Shown here piece after piece: positions 36,392-43,769 of a DNA stretch of 64,000 bases (positions are counted from its first letter, which is position 1; each line of letters begins with the position of its first letter). Location: assembly GCF_003285015.1 (NCBI RefSeq), contig NZ_QMFB01000008.1:62001-126000 (forward strand), written 5' to 3'. The position numbers were made by a program, and so were the translations under genes. The stretch is from Paenibacillus contaminans. Lineage in GTDB: Bacteria > Bacillota > Bacilli > Paenibacillales > NBRC-103111. The notes below the pieces were generated by a model that saw only the letters and a program-made list of their open reading frames with translations, did not search any database and was not told the origin of the DNA.

Positions 36392-36835
36392 ATTCATCCC
36401 TCCAGTTGTTTATAAAACGAGCTTTATGAAACCAAGGCGTACCGGTTTCTTCAAAGCATCTCCTCAGCTGATTGTTCGACTTCCCGTTAAACCTATATAT
36501 CCTTAAAGGGAGACGTAGCCGTTTATCCTTGCTTCCCACATTATAAACCTCCAATCCGGCAGGGGCAATACAGGTGACAAAAGTGTGACAGCGGACTGTG
36601 TAAAGTTCGACAAATTTGTGAAAATGTAATGATACAAAATGTAACGCGATATTTGGCTGTTTTTGCTGAAATAGTGTTTCCTATTTTCTTGAAAATAAGG
36701 TATACTATCTCACGGTGCTTGGTGTTGTCGTTAATAAATTCCCTTAGTCTGAGAATGAAATCAGGTTACGCGGACGATAAACGGATGTTCAGCAAGATAC
36801 CGGAAAATGTAGTTTGACATAAAGGTGAGAATGCG
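36392..36835. other. Intergenic region between mqnE and spo0E-like gene
   Basis: 444 bp. It contains repeat copy E (36455-36535), then an AT-rich stretch with TTCGACA (36606-36612), the sequence of a Spo0A box, and TATACT at 36701-36706 without a clear -35. No gene of convincing quality. Confidence 0.5.
36455..36535 (+). repeat. Dispersed intergenic repeat, copy E
   Basis: TCCTCAGCTGATTGTTCGAC from 36460, then TTCCCGTTAAAC, then GTAGCCGTTTATCCTTGC ending at 36532. Aligns with copies B and F but is shorter in the middle. Confidence 0.7.
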
Positions 36836-37027
36836 GTGAAAACGATGATGGTGCTCAATCACACCGAAGATATCAGCAGCGAAATCGAACAAGTGCGGCA
36901 GCGTATGAATACGCTTGGAGGCTCGCATGGCCTGCTTCATCCGGAAGTTATGAAGTGCAGCCAGCAATTGGACGAGCTCTTGATCCAGCATTATGCTTTG
37001 GAGAAACGCCGCAGACACCAACAATAG
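36836..37027 (+). CDS. Spo0E-family aspartyl-phosphate phosphatase
   Basis: 63 aa. These small proteins dephosphorylate Spo0A~P and delay sporulation. The signature SxxLD appears as CSQQLDELL in the second helix; the first helix is EDISSEIEQVRQRMN. The GTG at 36836 has AAAGGTGAG upstream; ATGs at 36845 and 36848 are alternatives. The size fits YnzD/YisI-type members. A terminator follows. Confidence 0.82.
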   Translation: MKTMMVLNHTEDISSEIEQVRQRMNTLGGSHGLLHPEVMKCSQQLDELLIQHYALEKRRRHQQ

Positions 37028-37343
37028 AACCTACATAAATATAAGCCCGTCTAGAGACGGTGCTTATTTTTGCTTGCGCATCAGAATCTCTTTCCCTTTA
37101 TGAGGGAGAGGAGCTGCCGGAGGCGGCTTCCGTTTCTGGCGCAAAATACGCTAGTAAAACGATATGCCGACAGAAGCCTCTTTTGTTTTTCGGAAGGCCT
37201 TGTTTCGGCATGCAATGTTACGAGGTTTGAACCTTTTTCCTGCGTCCAGCTCCTCTTGTTAGCTCGCCTTTTTAGGGGTATACTTGAAGCAGAGGTCCGA
37301 ATCAATCCTTCGAACCGTGGAAGCATGAGGAGGGAGATATTTT
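37028..37343. other. Intergenic region before the IscA-like gene
   Basis: 316 bp: a terminator at 37040-37072, a TCCCT/AGGGA hairpin near 37090-37115 without T-run, and otherwise nothing recognised. Confidence 0.4.
37040..37072 (+). terminator. Terminator after spo0E-like gene
   Basis: Stem ATAAGC-CCGTC-TAGA-GACGG-T-GCTTAT, then T-run. Confidence 0.85.
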
Positions 37344-37703
37344 ATGATTACAATCAGCGAAACAGCTGCCGAGAAACTTAAAGAAATGCTGGCCGCCGAA
37401 GAGACGCCGAACTTGTTCTTGCGAGTGGGAGTCAAAGCGGGCGGATGCAGCGGTTTTTCATACGGAATGGGCTTTGACGACGAAGAGAAGGCTGACGATA
37501 AATGGCTTGAGCAGAACGGTCTCAGAATCGTCGTTGACGAGGAAAGCGCCAAATATTTGTACGGCGTGGAGATCGACTACAAGGACTCCGGCATGGGCGG
37601 GGGCTTTACGATTAATAATCCTAACGCGGTAGCTTCCTGCGGCTGCGGATCTTCGTTTAAGCCTGCAGGCTACGAAGGCACGCCGGAGAAATGCGACGAG
37701 TAA
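37344..37703 (+). CDS. IscA/HesB/ErpA-type Fe-S assembly protein
   Basis: 119 aa. An A-type carrier that hands Fe-S clusters to apo-proteins. The three cysteines are present: GGCSGFSY and CGCGSSF near the C-terminus. GGAGGGAGATATTTT lies before the ATG. It corresponds to B. subtilis YutM, part of the same conserved neighbourhood (yutI, yutJ, yuzB). A long terminator follows. Confidence 0.88.
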   Translation: MITISETAAEKLKEMLAAEETPNLFLRVGVKAGGCSGFSYGMGFDDEEKADDKWLEQNGLRIVVDEESAKYLYGVEIDYKDSGMGGGFTINNPNAVASCGCGSSFKPAGYEGTPEKCDE

Positions 37704-38083
37704 CTTTATAACCGACCGATCCTCCATCAGGAATCAGCCTCTTCCCGACGATTTCCTTGCGAAATCCGTTAGGGGAGAGGCTGTTGTTTTTTTTCGGGAC
37801 TTTTCGGAAAGCGGAATACGTGCGTTTTAATGCGGGGTTATTCGACGTTGCTCGGATTCATCCGACCTTCTCTGTGAAGAAAAGAGACCTTTATAATCGC
37901 GCACCTAACAGCAGCCGCCCTGCCGTTAGCGTCGTTATCCCCATGGCTGTGTATAAGCTTGTGAACAATGTTAACAGTTGATATAGAGGCAATTTCGCAG
38001 GACTATCCCCATTCTATCCACGGCTATGAAAAATGTGTTGTGGATAAGGAGGCGTGAAAATAAGCTGGAGAAGGGTGAGACTT
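37704..38083. other. Intergenic region with DnaA boxes
   Basis: 380 bp containing a terminator (37736-37794) and the first part of the DnaA-box cluster described below. Confidence 0.6.
37736..37794 (+). terminator. Terminator after IscA-like gene
   Basis: AGCCTCTTCCC (37736-37746) pairs with GGGGAGAGGCT (37772-37782), one wobble, then a T8 run. Confidence 0.8.
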
Positions 38084-38426
38084 TTGAAGGTAAACGTGAC
38101 GTTGAAGGTTGGAGAAGAAGCGCAAATTAACGGGGTCATTGAGATCGATGAATATAAACTGGAAGGGTTAACGGAGGAAGAAATCGAAGCTGCGATACAA
38201 GTGAACGTAAGCAGCTGGGCAAATTCGCAGATTCGGATCGAATGGGAGGTTTCCGAGGAGGAAGAACAGGAATAAATCGGAGAAATCCGAAAATATTTTT
38301 CGACATCAATTCCGTAAAAAGACCTTTGTGAATAACCTTACCCACATAATCAACACGCGAAAACAAGCGAAATTTGACGATTGTACACAGTCTGTACACA
38401 GGATATACACAAGGAGATGTGGATAA
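37935..38426. promoter_or_regulatory. DnaA-box cluster upstream of sda
   Basis: Six 9-mers fit TTATCCACA with at most one mismatch. Two are perfect (TGTGGATAA at 38039-38047 and 38418-38426). Four have one change: 37935-37943, 37948-37956, 38327-38335 and 38338-38346. Several weaker ones lie between (38014, 38381, 38403). In B. subtilis the sda promoter region carries DnaA boxes; the same arrangement is seen here. Confidence 0.8.
38084..38275 (+). CDS. Small acidic hypothetical protein inside the DnaA-box region
   Basis: 63 aa, not recognised. The TTG at 38084 has AGAAGGGTGAG upstream; the GTG at 38054 abuts its AAGGAGG and is less likely. The product begins KVNVTLKVGEEAQ and ends in an acidic tail (WEVSEEEEQE). 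Composition is strongly acidic with alternating strand pattern. It sits between two perfect DnaA boxes, so its transcription could also respond to DnaA. Confidence 0.55.
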   Translation: MKVNVTLKVGEEAQINGVIEIDEYKLEGLTEEEIEAAIQVNVSSWANSQIRIEWEVSEEEEQE

Positions 38427-38428
38427 TT

Positions 38429-38464
38429 CGAACGCTTGTTCTCTTTTTTGGGACATGCTATGAT
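38429..38464 (+). promoter_or_regulatory. sda promoter with LexA-like box
   Basis: TTGTTC (38436-38441), 17 bp, TATGAT (38459-38464). The -35 overlaps CGAACGCTTGTTCT (38429-38442), which matches the Gram-positive LexA/DinR box CGAACRNRYGTTYG at 12 of 14 positions. A perfect DnaA box ends three bases upstream. Confidence 0.6.
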
Positions 38465-38495
38465 AATTTGTAAAATGATGTAAAGGGTGATTGGG

Positions 38496-38639
38496 ATGAA
38501 ATTGCTCAGCAACGAACTGCTTATGGACTCGTACTTACGGGCGGTGGATTTGAAGCTGGATCAGGATTTCATCAACCTACTGCTCAAGGAAATCAGAAGA
38601 AGAAACCTGCATGTTCCTTACTACCCGCAAGCTCAGTAA
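38496..38639 (+). CDS. sda: Sporulation histidine-kinase inhibitor Sda
   Basis: 47 aa; too short for usual ORF cut-offs. Sda is a helical hairpin that binds sporulation kinases (KinA) and blocks Spo0A phosphorylation when replication is initiated or perturbed. The product reads LLSNELLMDSYLRA, then LDQDFINLLLKEIRRR, the same two-helix pattern and spacing as B. subtilis Sda (LSDELLIESY, RDFIELIENEIKRR). The ATG follows AAAGGGTGATTGGG. The DnaA boxes and the promoter just upstream are those expected for this checkpoint gene. Confidence 0.88.
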   Translation: MKLLSNELLMDSYLRAVDLKLDQDFINLLLKEIRRRNLHVPYYPQAQ

Positions 38640-38653
38640 AGGTTTGGGGAGCG

Positions 38654-38908
38654 TCATGCTTGCGACCATTCGTGAATAAAGGTTTGAAATTGATGCTCGC
38701 ATGCCAAACAGTGCATAACATGCACGCAAACATGGTTGGCCCTGTCGTAGAAGCCATTGCTCAAGTTCATGTCGTCAATCGCGCGATAAGGCGCATAAGG
38801 TCCTAGAAAATCGTTGAATCGTCCGCAATCCTCGGCCGGCCCCGCACATTTCGGACATCGGACGGCGGCGTTCTGCAGCCCATTGCATACCGGACAATAA
38901 TAAGACAA
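38654..38908 (-). CDS. Zinc-ribbon-like hypothetical protein
   Basis: 84 aa. Two CxxC knuckles at the N-terminus (YYCPVCNG, RCPKCAG) and further Cys/His residues (CVHVMHCLACEH) suggest one or two zinc sites. No family recognised. The start is a TTG at 38908 with GGGAGG upstream. Start and ribosome site lie within a perfect inverted repeat (see regulatory entry), which may control translation. It is convergent with sda. Confidence 0.65.
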   Translation of the reverse strand: MSYYCPVCNGLQNAAVRCPKCAGPAEDCGRFNDFLGPYAPYRAIDDMNLSNGFYDRANHVCVHVMHCLACEHQFQTFIHEWSQA

Positions 38909-38952
38909 GGGTATTCCTCCCAGGTTATCGTTTGGGAATAGAATACCCTTGT
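38905..38952 (-). promoter_or_regulatory. Inverted repeat sequestering a ribosome site
   Basis: ACAAGGGTATTC (38905-38916) and GAATACCCTTGT (38941-38952) are perfect 12-bp complements. On the minus-strand mRNA the 3' arm contains the TTG start, and the GGGAGG site (38916-38921) pairs partly with TCCCA inside the loop. This would hide the start region. Confidence 0.65.
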
Positions 38953-39046
38953 TGCGTATTAGTTTATTCCTTAATCAATAGGGGCCGGTTACGTTATTCG
39001 TCTGTACAGCCGATTATTCTGACTTTGTTGTGAGTAAGGGGGGAAT

Positions 39047-40045
39047 TTAAAACTTCATATTGCTGCTGTGTCCAGGAGAAAGCTTGGCGTTCGGATCGAT
39101 GTAAACTTTCGCGTTGTTGATGGCGGTAGGAGCTTCGCCGAAGCCGACGGCAATCAGTTTAAGTTTTCCGGGGTATGTCGTTATATCGCCTGCGGCAAAT
39201 ACGCCGGGAATGCTCGTTTCCATACGGGAGTCGACGATGATGGAGCCGTTATCGATTTCAAGTCCCCACTCCGCAATCGGACCGAGGGAAGAAACGAAGC
39301 CGAAGTTTACGATTACCGCATCGACGTCATGGATGGTTTCTTCGCCCGATTTGCAGTCTTTGAGCGTTGCTTTCTCGATGCGGTCCGCTCCGTGAAGCTC
39401 CGTAATTTCTTTAGGAGTGACAACCTTCACCTTCGATTTCATCAGATTCTCTACACTGTGTTCGTGCGCGCGGAACTTATCGCGGCGATGAATGAGCGTG
39501 ACCTCTTCCGCGATCGGTTCGAGCATGAGCGCCCAGTCGACGGCGGAGTCTCCGCCCCCGCTGATCAGCACCTTCTGGCCGCGGAAAGCGTTTAAGTCAT
39601 TGACGAAGTAATGCAGGTTTTTCTTCTCGAATCGAGCGGCTTCCGGAAGCTCCAGCCGCCGCGGCTCGAAGGCGCCGACGCCTGCCGTAATAATGATGGC
39701 GCGGGAATGGTGAACCCCTTTATCCGTCGTGACGATGAAGTGGCGTTCTTCCTTCTTGAGCACCTGTACGACTTTCTCTTCAAGACAAGTCTCGATGGGG
39801 AAATGCTTCATTTGCTCGCTTAAGCTATCCACCAATTCTTGCGCCCGTACCTTGGGGAAGCCGGCTACGTCGTAAATGAATTTTTCAGGATAAAGCGCGG
39901 CAAGCTGCCCGCCCAGCTGGGGCATGCTTTCGATTATTTTCACGCTCGCTTGGCGCATTCCGCCATAGAAAGCGGCAAACATTCCAGCGGGACCGCCCCC
40001 AATGATGATTACGTCTACGAATTCTTGCTGCTGCTGTTCTGACAC
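39047..40045 (-). CDS. yumC: Ferredoxin/flavodoxin-NADP+ reductase (YumC type)
   Basis: 332-aa thioredoxin-reductase-like FAD enzyme that lacks the CxxC pair and moves electrons between NADPH and ferredoxin or flavodoxin. FAD motif [21 protein letters not shown], then [15 protein letters not shown] motif [15 protein letters not shown]-terminal [20 protein letters not shown]. All fit B. subtilis YumC. The GTG at 40045 is chosen over that at 40057 because GGAGGT abuts the latter. A Fur-like box lies just upstream. Confidence 0.9.
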   Translation of the reverse strand: MSEQQQQEFVDVIIIGGGPAGMFAAFYGGMRQASVKIIESMPQLGGQLAALYPEKFIYDVAGFPKVRAQELVDSLSEQMKHFPIETCLEEKVVQVLKKEERHFIVTTDKGVHHSRAIIITAGVGAFEPRRLELPEAARFEKKNLHYFVNDLNAFRGQKVLISGGGDSAVDWALMLEPIAEEVTLIHRRDKFRAHEHSVENLMKSKVKVVTPKEITELHGADRIEKATLKDCKSGEETIHDVDAVIVNFGFVSSLGPIAEWGLEIDNGSIIVDSRMETSIPGVFAAGDITTYPGKLKLIAVGFGEAPTAINNAKVYIDPNAKLSPGHSSNMKF

Positions 40046-40070
40046 CTGATAAGACACCTCCGGTTCGTAA

Positions 40071-40085
40071 TGACAATCGTTATCA
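40071..40085. promoter_or_regulatory. Fur-like box upstream of yumC
   Basis: TGACAATCGTTATCA matches the 7-1-7 Fur box TGATAATNATTATCA at 12 of 14 fixed positions. It lies 26 bp upstream of the chosen yumC start, close enough to block transcription. Confidence 0.65.
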
Positions 40086-40124
40086 ATTATAAGCGCAATT
40101 TTGCCCGGATGAAAGCCGTTTTTT

Positions 40125-40405
40125 CAAACATATAAGAATAATATGTTACACCTTTCAATGGCTTACATTTCAAAAGTAAACACAGGACATCAAGAGGCGG
40201 AATGGCGTTTATTCTAGAAATCTCAGAACTTCCATGCCGCTGCGCGGCACCACTGATGAATGAAATATCGTTATTTCAGGGCAGAAAGTAAATCCTCCGC
40301 TGATTGTTCGATTTCCCGGTAAACGCGCCTGTGCTTAGCTTATGCTTACGAAGCCGCTTTCTTCGAAAGCGTTCAGGACGGCGAAGCCGTTTATCCTTGC
40401 ATAAA
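40125..40405 (+). repeat. Dispersed intergenic repeat, copy F (longest)
   Basis: Left module with TTACACCTTTCAATGGCTTA from 40148; hairpins TGCCGCTGCGCGGCA and TGAAATA-TCGT-TATTTCA; right module CAGAAAGTA (40282-40290), TCCTCCGCTGATTGTTCGAT, GGTAAACGCG, then TTATGCTTACGAA, the hairpin GCTTTC-TTC-GAAAGC, and ACGGC-GAA-GCCGT followed by TTATCCTTGCAT. It joins the parts seen singly in copies A-E and G. Confidence 0.75.
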
Positions 40406-40679
40406 ATTGAAATTTTGATGATCACAAGACAGCAAAACCAACATTTGTGAACAATATCGTAAGCATTCGGGGGTTATCATACGTTATCTACCTTTATTGT
40501 GCGATAATATTCGGTTTTTAGCCAAAAATACGTCTTGCTATTTGACATGAATTTTTATATCATTTCATAAAGAATAGGTAGCCTTAGCATGAAATCTTTT
40601 TGTCGAACCATGCCGTTTCATAAACGATCAGCGCATGGCAGATACTAAAGACGCAATGTCCATCTTTTTTTGAAGGCCA

Positions 40680-40697
40680 TTGTGTAAAATTTCACAA
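40680..40697. promoter_or_regulatory. Rex-like operator before the NDH-2 gene
   Basis: TTGTGTAAAATTTCACAA matches the redox repressor Rex consensus TTGTGAAN4TTCACAA at 13 of 14 fixed positions. It ends 46 bp before the start codon. Rex controls ndh in B. subtilis, so context agrees. Confidence 0.75.
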
Positions 40698-40743
40698 TAA
40701 GGAACCGTACAAAAAAATAATACAGAATCGGATGGGATAAGAG

Positions 40744-41934
40744 ATGAGCCGTATACCTAGAATTGTTATTCTGGGAGCCGGATATGGCGGTATTGTAACC
40801 GCAATTCGTCTGCAAAAGGAATTAAATTACAATGAAGCGGATGTAACTTTGGTAAACAAGCATGATTACCACTACATTACGACGCATTTGCATATGCCAG
40901 CTGCTGGAACAGACAACCCGGAGAACGCACGCGTAGACATCTCGAAGCTGATCGACGAATTCAAAATCGATTTTGTTAAAGGCACCGTACTTCAAATTAA
41001 ACCTCAAGAGCGTAAAGTCGTACTTGAAGAAAGCACGCTTTCCTACGACTATTTGGTTGTCGGACTCGGCGGGGAGCCGGAAACGTTCGGCATACCCGGT
41101 TTACGGGAATACGCCATGAATATTCGAAGCATTAACAGCGTTCGTCTCATCCGCGAACATATAGAGTATCAATTCGCCAAGTTTAAGCGCGAGCCTTCCC
41201 GTACGGACTACCTGACTTTCATCGTCGGAGGCGCCGGCTTTACGGGCATCGAATTCGTCGGCGAGCTTGCGGACCGCATTCCCGAGCTTTGCAAAGAATT
41301 CGACGTCGATCCCGGACTGGTCAAAATATATAACATCGAGGCGGCTCCCAGCGCCCTCCCGGGCTTTGATCCGGAGCTTGTGGAGTACGGCATGAAGGTT
41401 CTCGCTGATAAAGGCGTAACGTTCAAGATCGCAACTGCCATCAAAGAATGTACGCCGGACGGCGTCGTGCTTGCTACAGGCGAAGTGATCAAATCGTCTA
41501 CCGTCGTTTGGACCGGCGGTATACGCGGCAATCACATGCTGGAGGAAGCGGGTTTCGAAACGATGCGGGGCCGGATCAAGGTCGACGAGCATTTGCGCGC
41601 GCCAGGCCACGACAATATTTACATCGTCGGAGACTGCTCGATCGTGATGAATCCGGAAGGCAGACCATATCCGCCGACCGCCCAAATCGCAACTCAGCAA
41701 GGCGAAGTTTGCGCCAATAACTTAGTCGCCTCGATCCGCAATGCGCCGCTCAAGGAATTCAAATTTTCGAACAAAGGCGTTGTCGCATCCCTCGGCAAGG
41801 GAGAGGCGATCGGCATCGTCGGCTCCCGCAAAATTAAAGGCGGCAGCGCTGCTTTGATGAAGAAGCTCGTCGATATGCGTTACTTATATACGATCGGCGG
41901 CATCCCACTCGTTCTGAAAAAAGGACGCTTCTAA
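40744..41934 (+). CDS. ndh: Type-2 NADH dehydrogenase
   Basis: 396-aa peripheral membrane flavoprotein that oxidises NADH and reduces menaquinone without pumping protons. FAD motif VILGAGYGGIVTAIRL at residue 9, NAD motif FIVGGAGFTGIEFVGEL mid-protein, then IYIVGDCSIVMNP and PTAQIATQQGE (quinone/FAD region). The C-terminus ends with a basic hydrophobic helix (YLYTIGGIPLVLKKGRF) suited to membrane contact. By synteny with yumC and yuiB it equals YumB, but the Rex-like box suggests it plays the role of B. subtilis Ndh (YjlD). A terminator follows. Confidence 0.88.
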   Translation: MSRIPRIVILGAGYGGIVTAIRLQKELNYNEADVTLVNKHDYHYITTHLHMPAAGTDNPENARVDISKLIDEFKIDFVKGTVLQIKPQERKVVLEESTLSYDYLVVGLGGEPETFGIPGLREYAMNIRSINSVRLIREHIEYQFAKFKREPSRTDYLTFIVGGAGFTGIEFVGELADRIPELCKEFDVDPGLVKIYNIEAAPSALPGFDPELVEYGMKVLADKGVTFKIATAIKECTPDGVVLATGEVIKSSTVVWTGGIRGNHMLEEAGFETMRGRIKVDEHLRAPGHDNIYIVGDCSIVMNPEGRPYPPTAQIATQQGEVCANNLVASIRNAPLKEFKFSNKGVVASLGKGEAIGIVGSRKIKGGSAALMKKLVDMRYLYTIGGIPLVLKKGRF

Positions 41935-41952
41935 CATATTGTATGACATGAG

Positions 41953-41982
41953 AATGCCCGGGTGAACGCCCGGGCATTTTTT
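41953..41982 (+). terminator. Terminator after NDH-2 gene
   Basis: Stem AATGCCCGGG with CCCGGGCATT, loop of about 8 nt, then T6. Confidence 0.9.
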
Positions 41983-42026
41983 GAAATAAGACGATATCCA
42001 CTTTTCGAACGACAGGAGGAAAGCTT

Positions 42027-42287
42027 GTGCGGCACTGCAGCGTTCAGGTGCGCGGACTATTAACGCGCGATGAGTTGGACCGGTATAACGCGCTTATGGA
42101 GGTCGGCCATTTTCTGGAATCCCAAAATCGTTACGATCTCGTTTATACGGTTCAGAAAGAAATCGACACGCTTATTTTACCGGCTATCGAACGGTTGAAG
42201 GAAAAGGGACGGCAGAGGGATCGGGACACCGAGGAATATTTGCGAAGCAAAGAACAGAATCACGTCGATGAGGATGACGAGGATTAA
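42027..42287 (+). CDS. Hypothetical helical protein, 86 aa
   Basis: Not recognised. The GTG at 42027 follows ACAGGAGGAAAGCTT, a very strong site. The product is soluble, helical and charged (LTRDELDRYNALMEVGHFLE, PAIERLKEKGRQRDRDTEEYL) with an acidic tail (DEDDED). It lies between ndh and hemQ, both respiratory genes, but nothing in the sequence ties it to them. Confidence 0.65.
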   Translation: MRHCSVQVRGLLTRDELDRYNALMEVGHFLESQNRYDLVYTVQKEIDTLILPAIERLKEKGRQRDRDTEEYLRSKEQNHVDEDDED

Positions 42288-42294
42288 GCAAATA

Positions 42295-42330
42295 AAGAGC
42301 GGCTCCCGATGGGGAACCGCTCTTCCTTTT
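42295..42330. terminator. Bidirectional terminator between the 86-aa gene and hemQ
   Basis: AAGAGCGG (42296-42303) pairs with CCGCTCTT (42317-42324), inner CTCCC/GGGGA, T-rich on both sides. Confidence 0.8.
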
Positions 42331-43076
42331 TATATGCTGAGCAAGCCAGGAAGCTTGTCCTCTTGGAGGAGGTTGCCGACATAGAAATCGCCGAACTCGC
42401 CAAACCTTGCGCTTGCTTCGTCGAAACGCATTTCATATACGAGCTTTTTGAATGTAAGCGGATCGTCGCCGAACAGCGTAACGCCCCATTCCCAATCGTC
42501 TAACCCTACCGAGCCGGTAATGATTTGTTTGACGCGGCCCGCATAGCTGCGGCCTATCATTCCGTGGCTGCGCATAAATCCGCGGCGCTCTTCCATGCTG
42601 AGCATGTACCAGTTGTCGTTCCCCTCACGGCGCTTGTTCATCGGGTAGAAGCAAATATGCTTCGTTTGCGGAAGCGCCGGCTTAAGACGCGCCAATATTT
42701 CCGGATCCTCCATCGGATTCGTTCCGGGCTTGGCCATATAGCTGCTAAGCTCAACGACCGAAACGTACGAATATGCAGGAATCGTATGTTGTGCGAACAG
42801 CGATTTGTTGAAGGCCGTCTCGAGTTCGTTCAGCTCCTCAAGCGTTTCGCGCAAATGCATGAATGCGATATCCGCTTTTTGACCAACGATCGTGTAGGTT
42901 ACCGTGCTGCCTTGCTTTTTCTCGCCTACCTGCCGCCACTCCGCAAACATCGTTTGCAGCTCGTCCAGCGCTTGACGGCGCTCTTCCTCGGAGATATATT
43001 TCCAGGAGGCCCAGTTAATCGTACGGAAATCATGCAGACAATACCAGCCCTCTAACGTTTGAACCGCTTCGCTCAT
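42330..43076 (-). CDS. hemQ: Coproheme decarboxylase HemQ
   Basis: 248 aa of the chlorite dismutase-like family. HemQ converts Fe-coproporphyrin III to heme b in the coproporphyrin-dependent pathway of Gram-positive bacteria. The YxxxK-type region is seen in [18 protein letters not shown] (catalytic Tyr) and [37 protein letters not shown] carries the proximal heme His region. The ATG at 43076 follows GAAAGGGTG; codons further upstream lack a site. Divergent from the yuiB-like gene. Confidence 0.9.
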   Translation of the reverse strand: MSEAVQTLEGWYCLHDFRTINWASWKYISEEERRQALDELQTMFAEWRQVGEKKQGSTVTYTIVGQKADIAFMHLRETLEELNELETAFNKSLFAQHTIPAYSYVSVVELSSYMAKPGTNPMEDPEILARLKPALPQTKHICFYPMNKRREGNDNWYMLSMEERRGFMRSHGMIGRSYAGRVKQIITGSVGLDDWEWGVTLFGDDPLTFKKLVYEMRFDEASARFGEFGDFYVGNLLQEDKLPGLLSI

Positions 43077-43204
43077 CGGAAACACCCTTTCGTTTACCGC
43101 CAATCGCTAGGAATGACGGATGCTGCTTTATATTGTAGCTGATAGCGAGCGGCCAGAGCAAACGCTGAGGGCATTTGTCACAAAAGTTACACAACCGCTT
43201 GCAT

Positions 43205-43233
43205 TGACTTTTGTCCGCTTGCTTTGTACCATA
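43205..43233 (+). promoter_or_regulatory. Candidate promoter of yuiB-like gene
   Basis: TTGACT (43205-43210), 17 bp, TACCAT (43228-43233). The start codon is 24 bp further. Confidence 0.45.
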
Positions 43234-43256
43234 ACTGTAGGAAGGAGTGTACGTTC

Positions 43257-43550
43257 GTGATTATCGATCTGTTGCAATTGGTCGTGCTGATCTTTTTGGC
43301 ATTTACGATGTTTTTCGGGCTTGGCTTTATTATCAACATGCTGATGAAAACGACCTGGTTCCCGATCTACGCATATATCGCATTCGTTATTTTCCTCGTG
43401 TACTGGTCATGGGGCGGGGAAACGTTCTGGGCGAACTTGAAAGGGTATACGGTTGCCGACATTTTGCCGCTTATAGCAGGGCTTGGGGGCGCGATCACTA
43501 GCGGGCATACGATACGGATGCTGCGGGTTAAAGGGTTCAAAATGTTTTAA
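43257..43550 (+). CDS. YuiB-like membrane protein
   Basis: 97 aa with three hydrophobic helices (LLQLVVLIFLAFTMFFGLGFIINML, IYAYIAFVIFLVYW, and DILPLIAGLGGAITSG). GFIINMLMKTTWFP resembles the YuiB family of B. subtilis, whose gene sits by yumB/yumC there too. The GTG at 43257 has GGAAGGAG nine bases upstream. Function unknown. A terminator follows. Confidence 0.65.
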   Translation: MIIDLLQLVVLIFLAFTMFFGLGFIINMLMKTTWFPIYAYIAFVIFLVYWSWGGETFWANLKGYTVADILPLIAGLGGAITSGHTIRMLRVKGFKMF

Positions 43551-43561
43551 AAACGCTAAGG

Positions 43562-43592
43562 GCTTTCACCGGATTCGGGAAGGCTCTTTTTT
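43562..43592 (+). terminator. Terminator after yuiB-like gene
   Basis: GCTTTC-A-CCG, loop GATT, CGG-GAAGGC (one bulge, one wobble), then TCTTTTTT. Confidence 0.7.
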
Positions 43593-43769
43593 GTTTCATC
43601 AAAGAGGCTTGCGCGATACTGGCTTTCCTAACAAGGGTTTCTCATTAATCATGTATAGAGAGCGCGATACAGCATTTTCCGGACTCGGTGGATTTGCGCG
43701 TTCGGTATGGGCGGTCAGGGAAGAGGTAAATCTAACAGGAAGGGGATACGCGATAAAGGAGGGGCCAAC

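Larger units (their letters stand above)
40046..40743. other. Divergent intergenic region yumC / NDH-2
   Basis: 698 bp with a Fur-like box (40071-40085), the fullest copy of the dispersed repeat (40125-40405), AT-rich DNA with TTGACA at 40542-40547 (no clear -10), and a Rex-like operator (40680-40697). No gene. Confidence 0.7.

Noticed and set aside
36606..36612. Spo0A box (TTCGACA) before the Spo0E-like gene, and another at 38299-38305
   Set aside because: A 7-mer of this kind is expected about once every 8 kb counting both strands, and neither is placed at an identified promoter.
37935..38426. Chromosomal origin of replication
   Set aside because: DnaA boxes are many, but dnaA, dnaN, rpmH and gyr genes are absent, and the cluster ends exactly at the sda promoter, which explains it better.
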